A stretch of 64,000 bases of DNA, taken from assembly GCF_031583145.1 (NCBI RefSeq), contig NZ_CP134050.1, positions 3,361,501 to 3,425,500 of the forward strand, given 5' to 3'. Positions 34,241 through 44,716 of the stretch are shown here, piece by piece; position 1 is the stretch's first letter, and the number at the start of each line of letters is the position of its first letter. The position numbers and the translations under genes are program-made. Source of the DNA: Brevibacillus brevis. Lineage in GTDB: Bacteria > Bacillota > Bacilli > Brevibacillales > Brevibacillaceae. The notes under the pieces were generated by a model. The model was not told where the DNA came from. It was given only the letters and a program-made list of their open reading frames with translations, and ran no database searches.

Positions 34241-35296
34241 ATGCAAACACTATCCCGCACTCGCTCCTACAAACGAACTGCCCGCCGACCTTTGCGCTGG
34301 GTCAAGCGCCTGGTCTTGGTCAGTGCCTTGACCTTCACAACATTGGCACTGGGGGGAATCATCTTTTTATTTGGCACACAGACAGGAGAGGATCTGCGAG
34401 AATGGGCTGCCGGTACACTGCTGACGACCCAGCACGATTACTGGGCCCCTTATACCTTCATTCCCGAGGAGCGCCTGAACGCCTTGAAAGAGCAGATCAG
34501 GCATCCGCAGGTCATCAATTCCGAGCCGGAAACCACCGAAACGGAGCTTCCCACTACCAAGTCCGCTGTCGTACCGGTCCCGGAGAAGCCGAAAGAACTG
34601 GTCGAGGTCGAAGAAATCAACGAAAAGAAGGACAATTACTATTTCAAAGGAAAGATCATGTACATCCACGATCCTGACCGCGTCCATCTGCTCGTGACAA
34701 ACCGCAAAGAACGCGGAGATCTGCTGGACGAGTTCGTCAAAAAAACCAACGCGATCGGCATTGTAAACGCCAGCGGTTTTGCAGACCCAGACGGTTACGG
34801 GCAAGGGGCCAAAGCGTACGGGCTCGTGATTCACGACGGAAAGATCCTGCAGGGGTACAATCCGCGGAGCGGAGAAACGGCGCTCGGCATCACCTATGAC
34901 GGCAAGCTGGTCACCGGAAGCTACTCGGCCGAACAGCTGGTGAAGATGGGGGTGCGGGATGCCATGAGCTTCCGCCCTCAGCTGATCGTGAACGGCAAAA
35001 ACCTGTTCGAAGGGAAGCCGGCCCGCAGCTGGGGCATCCAGCCGCGTACTGCCATCGGGCAAACGGCGGACGGCACGATCGTGTTTGTCGTTATCGACGG
35101 ACGGCAGCCCGGCCATTCCATCGGCGCGAGTATGAATGATTTGGCCGAGCTTTTGCAGGAAAAAGGAGTCGTCACGGCGATGGCCATGGACGGCGGTTCG
35201 AGCTCGATGATGCTGCACAATGGCGAGGCGATCACCAAGACATCCTGTCCGTATTACCGGGGGCGCTACCTGCCAAACGCCTGGGCTGTCATTTAA
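34241..35296 (+). CDS. Phosphodiester glycosidase family (NAGPA domain) exported protein
   Basis: A 351-residue protein with one N-terminal membrane anchor (about 22-46) and the rest outside. A Pro/Glu-rich linker (about 85-130) leads to an NAGPA-like domain (about 175-350) with NASGFADPDGYGQGAK, RTAIGQTADGTIVFVVIDGR and the diagnostic AMAMDGGSSSMM. Such domains cleave phosphodiester-linked N-acetylglucosamine or wall polymers. A wall-teichoic or exopolysaccharide role is possible but not shown. AGGTG is 8 nt before the ATG. Followed by a strong terminator. Confidence 0.85.
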   Translation: MQTLSRTRSYKRTARRPLRWVKRLVLVSALTFTTLALGGIIFLFGTQTGEDLREWAAGTLLTTQHDYWAPYTFIPEERLNALKEQIRHPQVINSEPETTETELPTTKSAVVPVPEKPKELVEVEEINEKKDNYYFKGKIMYIHDPDRVHLLVTNRKERGDLLDEFVKKTNAIGIVNASGFADPDGYGQGAKAYGLVIHDGKILQGYNPRSGETALGITYDGKLVTGSYSAEQLVKMGVRDAMSFRPQLIVNGKNLFEGKPARSWGIQPRTAIGQTADGTIVFVVIDGRQPGHSIGASMNDLAELLQEKGVVTAMAMDGGSSSMMLHNGEAITKTSCPYYRGRYLPNAWAVI

Positions 35297-35365
35297 GTAG
35301 TGAGAGGCAGGAGGGCACGCACGTGTCGATGATTCGAATGCGAAATGCAAAGCGATCCTAGCCAC

Positions 35366-35414
35366 AAAAAACAGGCAGCCCCGCTTTATACAGGGCTGCC
35401 TGTTGGCATTTTTC
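35366..35414. terminator. Bidirectional terminator
   Basis: ACAGGCAGCCC (35371-35381) pairs with GGGCTGCCTGT (35393-35403). It is flanked by an A-run on the left and GGCATTTTTCC on the right. It separates the convergent glycosidase-like and ABC-F genes. Confidence 0.85.
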
Positions 35415-35427
35415 CTCGATTTTGCCT

Positions 35428-36999
35428 TTACAGTTTGATGGGAGTCTTCGCTTGCTCCAGGCTCCACTTTTCCACGTCCCAAACCTGGGTGACCCAATCT
35501 TCGTAGAACTCCGGCTCATGGCATACGAGAAGGACCGTGCCTTTAAACTCCTTCAAGGCCCGTTTGAGCTCCTCTTTCGCTACGACGTCCAAGTGGTTGG
35601 TCGGTTCGTCAAAGACAAGCCAGTTGCTCTCCCGCTGCAGAAGTTTGCACAGGCGCACTTTCGCCTGCTCGCCCCCGGAGAGCGCGTTCATATTGCGGTT
35701 GATATGCTCGTTTTTCAATCCGCAGCGGGCAAGAGCTCCGCGTACCTCATGGTTATTCATCGAAGGAAACTCGTTCCATACCTCTTCCAAGGCCGTAATC
35801 GGCTTCGCTTTGACTTCCTGCTCGAAATACGCGGGATGCAGGAAATCGCCCTGGTCCAGCTTCCCGTTCAATGGTTTGATCACACCGAGCAAAGTCTTGA
35901 GCAGCGTGGATTTCCCTACCCCGTTCATCCCGACGATCGCGACCTTTTCGCCGCGCTCCAGCTTCACGCTCAGCTTTGGCAAAAGGGGATGGGTGTAACC
36001 AATTTCCAAGTCTTCCGCTTCCACGACAAAACGGCTGCTCGCACGGGCTTCCTTGAAAGTGAAGGTCGGTTTGGCTGCCGACTCCGGCTTGTCGATCCGC
36101 TCCATCCGTTCCAGTTGTTTCTGCCGGCTCTTGGCGCGGCCAGTCGTTGAAGCACGAGCCTTATTGCGCGCGATGAAGTCTTCCATGCGCGCAATTTCCT
36201 CCTGCTGCTTTTCAAACGCATCAAGATGCTGGTTACGCTTCATTTCGGACTGGGCGAGGAACGATTCATAGTTTCCGGTATAACGGTTCAGTTTGGTAAA
36301 CTCCAGGTGGTAAATCACGTTGACGACTTCATTCATGAATGTCGTGTCGTGAGAAATGAGGATGAACGCATACGGATACTCTTTCAGGTAGTTCTTTAGC
36401 CAGACGATGTGTTCTTCATCCAGGTAGTTGGTCGGCTCATCCAGCAGAAGCACGGTTGGCTTCTCCAACAGCAGCTTCGCCAGGAGCACCTTGGTACGCT
36501 GTCCGCCGGAGAGAGCAGCGACGTCCCGATCCAGGCCGATTGCACTCAGACCGAGTGCATTGGCGATCTCTTCCACCTTGGCATCAATCAGGTAAAATCC
36601 GCTGGTCTCCAGACGGTCCTGAATTTCTCCCATGCGCTCCAGCAATTCTTCGAGCTCCTCCGGCGAGGCATCCGCCATCTTTTCCCCGATCGCCATCAGC
36701 TCGGCTTCCTGCTCCAGAAGCGGGAGAAAAGCGTCCTTGAGCACATCGCGGATGGTTTTGCCCGCTTCCAGCTTGGTATGCTGATCGAGGTAACCGTACT
36801 GGATTTTTGGCATCCATTCGATCCGTCCGTTATCCGGCATATTTTGCCCGGTCAAGATACTCATCATGGTCGACTTTCCTGTGCCGTTCGCGCCGACGAG
36901 GCCTACATGATCTCCAGGCTGCAAGCGGAATGACACATCGCGAAACAAAACGCGGTCCCCAAATCCATGGGACAAATTTTCCACAATCAAAACACTCAT
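35428..36999 (-). CDS. ABC-F family ATPase (YkpA/YbiT-like)
   Basis: A 523-residue protein with two ABC ATPase domains and no membrane segments. Walker A motifs are GANGTGKST and GMNGVGKST. Signatures are LSGGQRTKVLLAKLL and LSGGEQAKVRLCKLL. Walker B motifs are LLLDEPTNYLD and LVFDEPTNHLD. The charged interdomain linker (about 235-310, rich in Lys/Arg/Glu) is the ABC-F hallmark that reaches the ribosomal peptidyl-transferase region. Closest in form to Bacillus YkpA, a translation factor type, not to the Vga/Msr antibiotic resistance group as far as I can see. AGGAGG precedes the ATG. Confidence 0.9.
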   Translation of the reverse strand: MSVLIVENLSHGFGDRVLFRDVSFRLQPGDHVGLVGANGTGKSTMMSILTGQNMPDNGRIEWMPKIQYGYLDQHTKLEAGKTIRDVLKDAFLPLLEQEAELMAIGEKMADASPEELEELLERMGEIQDRLETSGFYLIDAKVEEIANALGLSAIGLDRDVAALSGGQRTKVLLAKLLLEKPTVLLLDEPTNYLDEEHIVWLKNYLKEYPYAFILISHDTTFMNEVVNVIYHLEFTKLNRYTGNYESFLAQSEMKRNQHLDAFEKQQEEIARMEDFIARNKARASTTGRAKSRQKQLERMERIDKPESAAKPTFTFKEARASSRFVVEAEDLEIGYTHPLLPKLSVKLERGEKVAIVGMNGVGKSTLLKTLLGVIKPLNGKLDQGDFLHPAYFEQEVKAKPITALEEVWNEFPSMNNHEVRGALARCGLKNEHINRNMNALSGGEQAKVRLCKLLQRESNWLVFDEPTNHLDVVAKEELKRALKEFKGTVLLVCHEPEFYEDWVTQVWDVEKWSLEQAKTPIKL

Positions 37000-37035
37000 G
37001 TTTTTCCTCCTGCTTTTCGTTTCCTCGGAAGAGGC

Positions 37036-37893
37036 TTACAAAATAATTCTCTCAAAGAATGACGGATCATAGCGTGTGAAATAGCTATCCCCGGTCAAAA
37101 TCAACTGATCCAGGCGAACGCGCAAATCTTGGAGGCTGATCCCTTCCATGGCTACGTTCAAGATCGCCGCACGGGCCATCAGGCGCAAAATGCTGACTTC
37201 CGTCTTGATTGCGTCGCCAAACACTTTTCCGCTGTGTACGATCTCCGAACGATGATTGTACGATTTTTTGATAAACTGCGCAATCTTTTCCCGCTGCTGC
37301 AAGGTTTCCCCAAAGTAATACGCCATTCGCAGCCTCAGCTTGTATGTGATTTCGCCTTTTTTCCCGTCCGGAACAAACAGCGACTCCAATCCGATCCACA
37401 AGTCCAGCAGCTGATCTTCGTAGCGTTTTTTTTCAAGAGAAAGAGCGTACCTGCGAAATGCCAGCGTCGGCAGATCCCGATCCAGCAGCGACAGGAAGAT
37501 CTTCCTTGCCTGTTCGTCAAACACGTATTTGGCTCCGTCCAGGGAACGCTTCAAATAAGTGATTCCGAACAAATTCCCTTTCGCCGTAATGACATACGGT
37601 ATCGAACAGATCCCGTCTACGTTGGAAAGGTTCAGCTTGTTCTCAATTTCCTCGATCCAGTCCCGCTCGTCAGTCAACCGCATTTCCGGGTATTCGCCGA
37701 CAAGGAACAGGCTGCTCATGTCGACCCGCTTGTCAAACATCCGTCTGTTTTCATCCATTTCATTCCGCAAATAACGGGATGCAATCTTATATGGATTTTC
37801 AGCACCGGAAACCAGCGTATAGGAATTCGGCATATCGATCCGGAGCGGCTCTGGCGTCGTCGTGTTGAACACAGGTGCGATCAAAAGTGGCAT
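37036..37893 (-). CDS. Apea-like HEPN domain protein
   Basis: A 285-residue soluble protein. The C-terminal half (about 145-285) is helical and contains LWIGLESLFVPDG and YNHRSEIVHSGK, the R-x4-H signature (Arg215, His220) of HEPN folds, many of which are RNases in toxin or phage-defence systems. The N-terminal part (about 1-140) is unassigned. The gene stands alone, without an obvious antitoxin next to it. AAAGGAGA precedes the ATG. A perfect 8-bp inverted repeat lies about 50 bp upstream (37943-37960). Confidence 0.68.
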   Translation of the reverse strand: MPLLIAPVFNTTTPEPLRIDMPNSYTLVSGAENPYKIASRYLRNEMDENRRMFDKRVDMSSLFLVGEYPEMRLTDERDWIEEIENKLNLSNVDGICSIPYVITAKGNLFGITYLKRSLDGAKYVFDEQARKIFLSLLDRDLPTLAFRRYALSLEKKRYEDQLLDLWIGLESLFVPDGKKGEITYKLRLRMAYYFGETLQQREKIAQFIKKSYNHRSEIVHSGKVFGDAIKTEVSILRLMARAAILNVAMEGISLQDLRVRLDQLILTGDSYFTRYDPSFFERIIL

Positions 37894-37942
37894 ATGCTTT
37901 CTCCTTTTGATTGGTGCATCTAGATGGGGCGAACAATGGTTT

Positions 37943-37960
37943 ACATAATAAATATTATGT
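37943..37960. repeat. Inverted repeat upstream of the HEPN gene
   Basis: ACATAATA and TATTATGT arms separated by AA: an 18-bp perfect dyad, a plausible operator for the minus-strand HEPN gene. Confidence 0.5.
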
Positions 37961-38110
37961 TGAACAAAGTTGCTCCTGCCAACCTCGTATTATTGCCAAT
38001 CGTACGACCTGCGGACATGCTTCCTTATAGAATACCAGCATTTCCTATGGTTCGTCATCCTTCTCTTGCGACAAACTACAAAAAGTGCAAGACAGAAAGG
38101 AGCTGATCGT

Positions 38111-38260
38111 ATGGAGAAAGACCATATCCTGGATGAAAACCCCCATCAAACGTATAATAACGAAGCAAGAAGCTTGGAGCAAACAGGTGAGCCGATGCCT
38201 GGCTCCAAAAAAGTGAAGCAGGAAAACCACAGCCGCGCGATCAAAACGCGCGAAGGATAA
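38111..38260 (+). CDS. Small hypothetical protein (49 aa), spore-protein-like
   Basis: A 49-residue hydrophilic protein beginning MEKDHILDENPHQTYNNEAR and ending KQENHSRAIKTREG. It has AAAGGAG 8 nt before the ATG and a terminator right after the stop. Composition (Asn/Gln/Glu/Lys rich, no Cys or Trp) resembles minor acid-soluble spore proteins, but I cannot name the family. Confidence 0.6.
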   Translation: MEKDHILDENPHQTYNNEARSLEQTGEPMPGSKKVKQENHSRAIKTREG

Positions 38261-38267
38261 AAGGATC

Positions 38268-38313
38268 CACCCGGCTGCGAAATGGAGTCGGGTGTTCGGT
38301 TTTCCTTTTTTTT
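38268..38313 (+). terminator. Terminator after the 49-aa gene
   Basis: CACCCG (38268-38273) pairs with CGGGTG (38289-38294), followed after a few bases by a long T-rich run to 38312. Confidence 0.75.
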
Positions 38314-38387
38314 ACACCAAAAAGATTGAATTGTCCCACAAGGATGAACTATGATGGATGAAGTATCCTTGTTGGAGGTAAGTATCT

Positions 38388-39140
38388 ATGTTCACCATTC
38401 CGCTTCCGGGCACGCGCCCTCTTTCCGACACGTTCAGTTACAGCGTCTCGCCATTGTACGAGCTGGCTGCCAGTCTGCACACTTTGGCGCAGCCGAACCC
38501 GCCCGAGCGTTTTTCCCATTGGGCCGGCGAAAAGCTATCGCACATTCAAGTCGCGCGTATGACAAAAGATTGGGAGTATGTGCTCCCCCTCTTCCGCTAC
38601 GGAATACCGGATACATTCGATCCCTTTCAGACCAAGGGGGTCATGTCGATCAACGATCTATACGACTACTTCTTCACGCTTCCAACCGAGCAATTCGTGA
38701 CAAGCCTGCATCCCCTCCTGGAACAGTGGAATCAGCGTCACGCAGAGCCGCCTATTTTCAGTGACTTGCGCGAGGATTCCGACTACGTGAAAGGCCGATT
38801 CAGCCTTTTCGTCTCTTCGTACTGGCAGCTTTCCTTTGAAACCAACTGGGAAGGGATCGCTCCCTTATTCGTAAATGAAGCCGAGCGTATCCACGCTTCA
38901 CTTGACTCCCCGCAGTCGCTGGTAGCTCTGTTGCAATCGATTCTGCCCGCCTGTTATTACGATCCGGACACTCATCGGATAGCCTGTCCCACCGATGGAC
39001 CTTCCTATGAGGTGCAGCATCTGGTCCTATACCCAAGCCACTACTATTTTGCGGAACCGCTGCTCACGAAGAAAGGTGTCAATGGACATCTGCTCTATTC
39101 ATTTACCGCACTGGCCGATTCCACCAAAAACGCCCTATGA
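38388..39140 (+). CDS. ArsR-type regulator relic lacking its C-terminal winged helix
   Basis: A 250-residue protein matching the N-terminal effector part of the long ArsR-type regulators (DUF5937-like), which normally end in a winged helix opening with a FKALADPTRLRIL-type motif. Here the frame reads FTALADSTKNAL and stops, so the DNA-binding domain is absent from its second residue group on. The stop lies inside the terminator hairpin 39124-39152. This looks like a deletion that joined the gene to the terminator. The product could be a non-functional relic or a decoy partner. ATG at 38388 follows GGAGG. Confidence 0.6.
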   Translation: MFTIPLPGTRPLSDTFSYSVSPLYELAASLHTLAQPNPPERFSHWAGEKLSHIQVARMTKDWEYVLPLFRYGIPDTFDPFQTKGVMSINDLYDYFFTLPTEQFVTSLHPLLEQWNQRHAEPPIFSDLREDSDYVKGRFSLFVSSYWQLSFETNWEGIAPLFVNEAERIHASLDSPQSLVALLQSILPACYYDPDTHRIACPTDGPSYEVQHLVLYPSHYYFAEPLLTKKGVNGHLLYSFTALADSTKNAL

Positions 39141-39152
39141 AGGGCGTTTTTC
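39124..39152. terminator. Bidirectional terminator overlapping two stop codons
   Basis: AAAAACGCCCT (39126-39136) pairs with AGGGCGTTTTT (39141-39151) around ATGA. The stops of both convergent genes lie inside the stem. Confidence 0.9.
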
Positions 39153-39296
39153 ATGCAACATATGGGCGACAATCAATTTGTCCAATTGCTGGCTAATCCT
39201 GACGATTTCAGGGTCAAGAAAATTGTAACCCGCGTCCTTGGCTGCTCGTTCCAGTTTGCGGCGCAAGTCATCAATCATCTGATTCGTAGTTTCCAT
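39135..39296 (-). CDS. Spo0E-like sporulation phosphatase
   Basis: A 53-residue aspartyl-phosphate phosphatase of the Spo0E family, which dephosphorylates Spo0A-P and restrains sporulation. Two helices are joined by a loop, and the motif ISQQLDKLIV matches the conserved SQxLD signature containing the active Asp. ATG at 39296 is chosen because GGGGG lies about 8 nt upstream. It is convergent with, and overlaps, the end of the truncated regulator gene. With the KinE-like kinase in this window it points to phosphorelay control. Confidence 0.85.
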   Translation of the reverse strand: METTNQMIDDLRRKLERAAKDAGYNFLDPEIVRISQQLDKLIVAHMLHEKRPS

Positions 39297-39374
39297 GCTG
39301 CCGACCCCCACCCAACTTGTGTCTCCCACTATTTTACATTATATAAGAAACGGTGGAAAGGGTAAGATGTGGAA

Positions 39375-39412
39375 GAAAAAAGCCTTGCACGTTTGTGTGT
39401 GCAAGGCTTTTG
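39375..39412. terminator. Terminator of the pdh operon
   Basis: AAAGCCTTGCAC (39379-39390) pairs with GTGCAAGGCTTT (39399-39410). On the minus strand it is followed by TTTTTTC. It follows pdhD. Confidence 0.88.
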
Positions 39413-39428
39413 TTATTGACCAGCCATC

Positions 39429-40838
39429 TTACTTCATGACGTGAATCGGATGACCCAAAGCCAGCTCAGCAGCTTCCATTGTCACTTCACCCAGCGTAGG
39501 GTGAGCGTGGATGGTCAGCTCGATATCTTCGAGTGTCGCTCCCATTTCGATCGCGAGTCCGATCTCGGCGATGATGTTGGATGCTTCCGGACCGACGATT
39601 TGCGCGCCGAGAACCAGGTTGGTTCCTTTCTCGCCAATCAGCTTCACATAGCCTTCGCCCGCATTGACAGACAGCGCACGGCCATTTGCTGCAAATGGGA
39701 AACGGCCGACAATGTAATCGATGCCTTTTTCTTTTGCTTCTTTTTCGTTGATCCCGACACTTGCGATTTCCGGATCGCAGAACACAACTGCAGGAATGGC
39801 TTTGTAATCCACCTCAGCAGGATGTCCAGCGATTGCTTCCGCAGCCACCTTGCCTTCGTAGGATGCTTTGTGAGCCAGGGCTGGGCCGGCAACGATGTCG
39901 CCGATCGCGTACACGTTCGGGATGTTCGTACGGCCTTGTTTGTCTACGACGATCAGACCGCGATCGGTCAAGTTCATGCCGATATCGCGTACTCCCAATT
40001 CGTCGGTATTCGGACGGCGACCTACCGTCACGAGGACGTATTCTGCCTCGATCTGCTTCTGCTCGCCTTTCACTTCAGCCGTAACAACAACGCCGTTTTC
40101 GGTTTCTTCCATGCCTTGAGCCAGTGCTTTCGTATGGATCGTCACGCCGAGCTTTTTCAGCTTGCGCTCGACCAGACGAGGCATATCCGGCTCGAAGCCA
40201 GGAAGAATTTGATCGGAGCCTTCCAGGATGGTGACCTGGGTGCCGAATTTCGCGAACACGGTACCCAATTCGATACCGATATAGCCTCCGCCGATGACAA
40301 CCAGGCTCTTCGGCAGCTCAGTCAAGCTAAGTGCTTCCGTGGAAGACAGGACGCGCTTGCCAAACGGGAACGCAGGAAGCTCGATCGGACGGGAACCTGT
40401 CGCGATGATGCAATGCTCGAAACGGTAACGGTTCACATCGTAGCCGTGGAATACACGTACTTCGTTTTCGCTGACGAACAATGCTTCACCCGGGATTACC
40501 TGGATTTTGTGGCCTTTGAACAAAGAGCTTACGCCGCCGGTCAATTGTTTGACGATGCCGCTTTTCCACTCTTGTACTTTGGCAAAATCCACTTTGACGT
40601 TTTCCATGGTGATCCCCATGGATTCTGTATGCTGTGCATGCTCGTATGTGTGTGCCGCGTGAATCATCGCTTTGGATGGAATGCAGCCGACGTTCAGGCA
40701 TACGCCACCTACGTCCGCTTTTTCCACGACGACTACGTTTTTGCCCAGTTGGGCGGCACGAATAGCCGCCACATATCCACCTGGACCCGCACCGATTACA
40801 AGCACATCCACTTCTGTGGTAAATTCACCTACTACCAT
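39429..40838 (-). CDS. pdhD: Dihydrolipoyl dehydrogenase (E3)
   Basis: A 469-residue FAD flavoprotein that reoxidises the lipoyl group of pyruvate dehydrogenase and passes electrons to NAD. The FAD motif is [12 protein letters not shown] (about 15-26). The redox disulfide is [13 protein letters not shown], the NAD motif [12 protein letters not shown], and the C-terminal interface carries the catalytic His-Pro pair in HAHPTLGE. It begins 6 nt after pdhC and ends at a terminator, the usual last gene of pdhABCD. A single E3 may also serve other 2-oxoacid complexes. Confidence 0.96.
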   Translation of the reverse strand: MVVGEFTTEVDVLVIGAGPGGYVAAIRAAQLGKNVVVVEKADVGGVCLNVGCIPSKAMIHAAHTYEHAQHTESMGITMENVKVDFAKVQEWKSGIVKQLTGGVSSLFKGHKIQVIPGEALFVSENEVRVFHGYDVNRYRFEHCIIATGSRPIELPAFPFGKRVLSSTEALSLTELPKSLVVIGGGYIGIELGTVFAKFGTQVTILEGSDQILPGFEPDMPRLVERKLKKLGVTIHTKALAQGMEETENGVVVTAEVKGEQKQIEAEYVLVTVGRRPNTDELGVRDIGMNLTDRGLIVVDKQGRTNIPNVYAIGDIVAGPALAHKASYEGKVAAEAIAGHPAEVDYKAIPAVVFCDPEIASVGINEKEAKEKGIDYIVGRFPFAANGRALSVNAGEGYVKLIGEKGTNLVLGAQIVGPEASNIIAEIGLAIEMGATLEDIELTIHAHPTLGEVTMEAAELALGHPIHVMK

Positions 40839-40844
40839 TGCGCA

Positions 40845-42221
40845 TTATCCCTCCATGACGAGCAGCGTCGGATTTTCCAGCAGCTGCTTCACGTAGTTGA
40901 CGAAACGTTGAGCCGGTTCGCCATCAACCAAACGGTGGTCAAAGCTGAGAGACAGATGCAGCATTTGGCCAACCACGATTTCTCCGTTTTTCACGATCGG
41001 TTTTTCGCTGATGCGTCCTACGCCCAAGATCGCCACATCCGGGTGGTTGATGATCGGGGTGAAGAACATGCCGCCAGCGGATCCGATGTTTGTGATGCTG
41101 AAGGTGGACCCTTTCAGTTCATCCGTAGTCGCCTTGCGATCGCGAGCTTTTTTCGCTAGCTCACTGATCTCACCGGCAATCTCGAAGATGGATTTTCTGT
41201 CAGCCGCTTTTACGACCGGCACGAGCAGGCCGTCTTCGGTCGAAGTCGCGATCCCGATGTTGTAGTACTTTTTATAGATCACTTCTTGTTTTTCGTCGTC
41301 GATGGAAGCGTTCAGCTCAGGGAATTTTTTCAGCCCTGCTACGACTGCCTTCACGATCATTGGCAGGTACGTCAGCTTCACGCCGCGCTCTTCCGCCAGT
41401 GGTTTCGCTTCCTTGCGCATATTTACGAGCGCCGTTACGTCCACCTCGTCGAAAATGGTAACGTGCGGTGCGGTGTAAGCAGATTTCACCATTGCTTTCG
41501 CGATCGCTTTGCGCATGCCTTTGAGCGGTACGCGCTCTTCCAATTCGCCAGCTTGGGCAGGCGTGTAGTGCACAGTTGGCGCTGCTGCCGCTTGTGCGAT
41601 ACCTGTCGGTGCTGCCGCTGCTTCAGCTGCTGCTTGAGCCGGAGCTGCCGCTGCAGGTGCTGCGCCGCCCGCTACGAAACGATCGATGTCTTCTCGAGTG
41701 ATGCGGCCCAGTTTGCCTGTGCCAGGCACATTCGCCAGCTGCACGCCTTTTTCACGTGCGTATTTGCGCACGGAAGGAGTCGCGAGTACATGCTTGCGGT
41801 CGATTGGTGCCGCCACCGCTGTCGCAGTTGCTTGCGCCATTGGCGTTTCAAGCGCTTGGTTGGCATTGGCGCTTACTTGAGAACCGATATCGCAGCCTGG
41901 CTCCATTTTTTCCGCAGCTGCTGGAGCTTCAGCAGCAGGCGCATCGCCGTGGCCGTGGTCCGGCAGGTTTGGAACTTCGCCTTCCACTTCGAACTCGATC
42001 AGCGGGTCTCCTACGACGGAAACGGTCCCCTCTGTCACTTTCAGTTCGAGCACTTTCCCTTTTACAGGCGATGGTACTTCCACAACCGCCTTGTCATTTT
42101 GCACTTCCATAATGACCTGGTCTTCTTCTACGGTATCCCCCGGCTGTACGTGCCATTTGACGATTTCGCCTTCGTGGATGCCCTCGCCGAGCTCCGGGAG
42201 TCTGAATGTAAAACGACTCAC
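40845..42221 (-). CDS. pdhC: Dihydrolipoamide acetyltransferase (E2) of pyruvate dehydrogenase
   Basis: A 458-residue E2 core protein. One lipoyl domain (1-80) carries the lipoyl-lysine in [10 protein letters not shown] (Lys44). An Ala/Pro-rich linker precedes the E1/E3-binding domain (about 130-165, [13 protein letters not shown]). A second Ala/Pro linker (about 172-205) leads to the catalytic domain (about 225-458) with [14 protein letters not shown], the active His. Only one lipoyl domain, as in Bacillus. GTG start at 42221 with AAGGAGGAG upstream. A 9-bp hairpin lies between pdhB and this gene. Confidence 0.95.
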   Translation of the reverse strand: MSRFTFRLPELGEGIHEGEIVKWHVQPGDTVEEDQVIMEVQNDKAVVEVPSPVKGKVLELKVTEGTVSVVGDPLIEFEVEGEVPNLPDHGHGDAPAAEAPAAAEKMEPGCDIGSQVSANANQALETPMAQATATAVAAPIDRKHVLATPSVRKYAREKGVQLANVPGTGKLGRITREDIDRFVAGGAAPAAAAPAQAAAEAAAAPTGIAQAAAAPTVHYTPAQAGELEERVPLKGMRKAIAKAMVKSAYTAPHVTIFDEVDVTALVNMRKEAKPLAEERGVKLTYLPMIVKAVVAGLKKFPELNASIDDEKQEVIYKKYYNIGIATSTEDGLLVPVVKAADRKSIFEIAGEISELAKKARDRKATTDELKGSTFSITNIGSAGGMFFTPIINHPDVAILGVGRISEKPIVKNGEIVVGQMLHLSLSFDHRLVDGEPAQRFVNYVKQLLENPTLLVMEG

Positions 42222-42277
42222 GATATCTCCTCCTTATAAACAGTTCGCCGTATTTTTACCTAAAATTGCCAAAAGAA

Positions 42278-42302
42278 GGCGGAAAGCTCTCATCTTTCCG
42301 CC
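42278..42302 (-). terminator. Intercistronic hairpin between pdhB and pdhC
   Basis: A perfect 9-bp stem GGCGGAAAG/CTTTCCGCC with a 7-nt loop. On the minus strand it is followed by TTCTTTTGG, so it may act as a partial terminator or as a processing/stability element inside the pdh operon. Confidence 0.5.
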
Positions 42303-42320
42303 GATTATGTCAGCTTCTTA

Positions 42321-43301
42321 TTAGAAGTCCAAAACTTGAGTCAAGCCATCTACGACGCGTTTTACATCCGGAAGCCAGATGTCTTCCGCCTGTGCAAACG
42401 GATAGACGGTATCCGGCGCGGTGATGCGCAGAACCGGCGCTTCCAGGTGAAGAATCGCACGCTCGTTGATTTGCGCGATGATTTCCGCAGCGACACCGGA
42501 CGTTCTTTGCGCTTCCTGAACGACGATCGCACGGTTGGTTTTCTTCACGGATTCGACGATGGTGTCGATGTCCAGCGGGCTGATCGTACGCAGGTCGATC
42601 ACTTCCACCTTCGCTCCGCGAGCTTTTTCGATTTCTTCCGCCGCTTTCAGGCTTGTGTGCACCATTGCGCCGTACGTGATGATGGTAGCATCCGTACCTT
42701 CTTTCACTACGTTGGCCTTGCCGAGCGGAATGGTGTATTCGCCTTCTGGCACTTCTTGACGGAAGGAGCGGTACAGCTTCATATGCTCCAGGAACACGAC
42801 CGGATCGTTGTCGCGAATCGCGGAGATCAAGAGTCCTTTTGCATCATACGGGTTGGAAGGGATGACGACCTTCAGACCCGGCGTTTGCAGCATCAGACCT
42901 TCCAGAGAGTCAGCGTGCAGCTCAGGCGTCTTTACGCCGCCACCGAATGGCGAACGGAACGTGACCGGGCTGTGAAAGCGACCGCCGGAACGATAGCGCA
43001 TGCGAGTCGCTTGGGAAGCGATCGCATCGAAGGTTTCGAATACGAACCCGAAGAACTGGATTTCCGCTACAGGGCGGAAGCCGTTGATCGAGAGACCAAC
43101 AGCCAAACCGCCGATACCGGACTCAGCCAGCGGGGTATCAAATACGCGCTGCTCGCCGAATTCAGCCTGCAGCCCTTCCGTCGCACGGAACACCCCGCCG
43201 TTTTTCCCTACGTCTTCCCCAAAGACAAGCACGGTCTCGTCGCGTTTCAACTCGACGCGCATTGCATCCGTAATGGCTTGAACCATTGTCATTTGTGCCA
43301 T
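42321..43301 (-). CDS. pdhB: Pyruvate dehydrogenase E1 beta subunit
   Basis: A 326-residue transketolase-like subunit that, with PdhA, decarboxylates pyruvate on thiamine diphosphate and acetylates the E2 lipoyl group. Recognisable parts are [41 protein letters not shown] and the C-terminal transketolase domain (about 195-320, [25 protein letters not shown]). Length is normal. GGAGTCGAAG lies before the ATG, and the gap to pdhA is 3 nt, so E1 alpha and beta are translated in step. Confidence 0.96.
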   Translation of the reverse strand: MAQMTMVQAITDAMRVELKRDETVLVFGEDVGKNGGVFRATEGLQAEFGEQRVFDTPLAESGIGGLAVGLSINGFRPVAEIQFFGFVFETFDAIASQATRMRYRSGGRFHSPVTFRSPFGGGVKTPELHADSLEGLMLQTPGLKVVIPSNPYDAKGLLISAIRDNDPVVFLEHMKLYRSFRQEVPEGEYTIPLGKANVVKEGTDATIITYGAMVHTSLKAAEEIEKARGAKVEVIDLRTISPLDIDTIVESVKKTNRAIVVQEAQRTSGVAAEIIAQINERAILHLEAPVLRITAPDTVYPFAQAEDIWLPDVKRVVDGLTQVLDF

Positions 43302-43304
43302 GGC

Positions 43305-44716
<1,412 letters not shown>

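Noticed and set aside
39441-41159. A plus-strand open frame of about 572 codons opposite pdhD/pdhC
   Set aside because: Antisense shadow of well-supported pdh genes.
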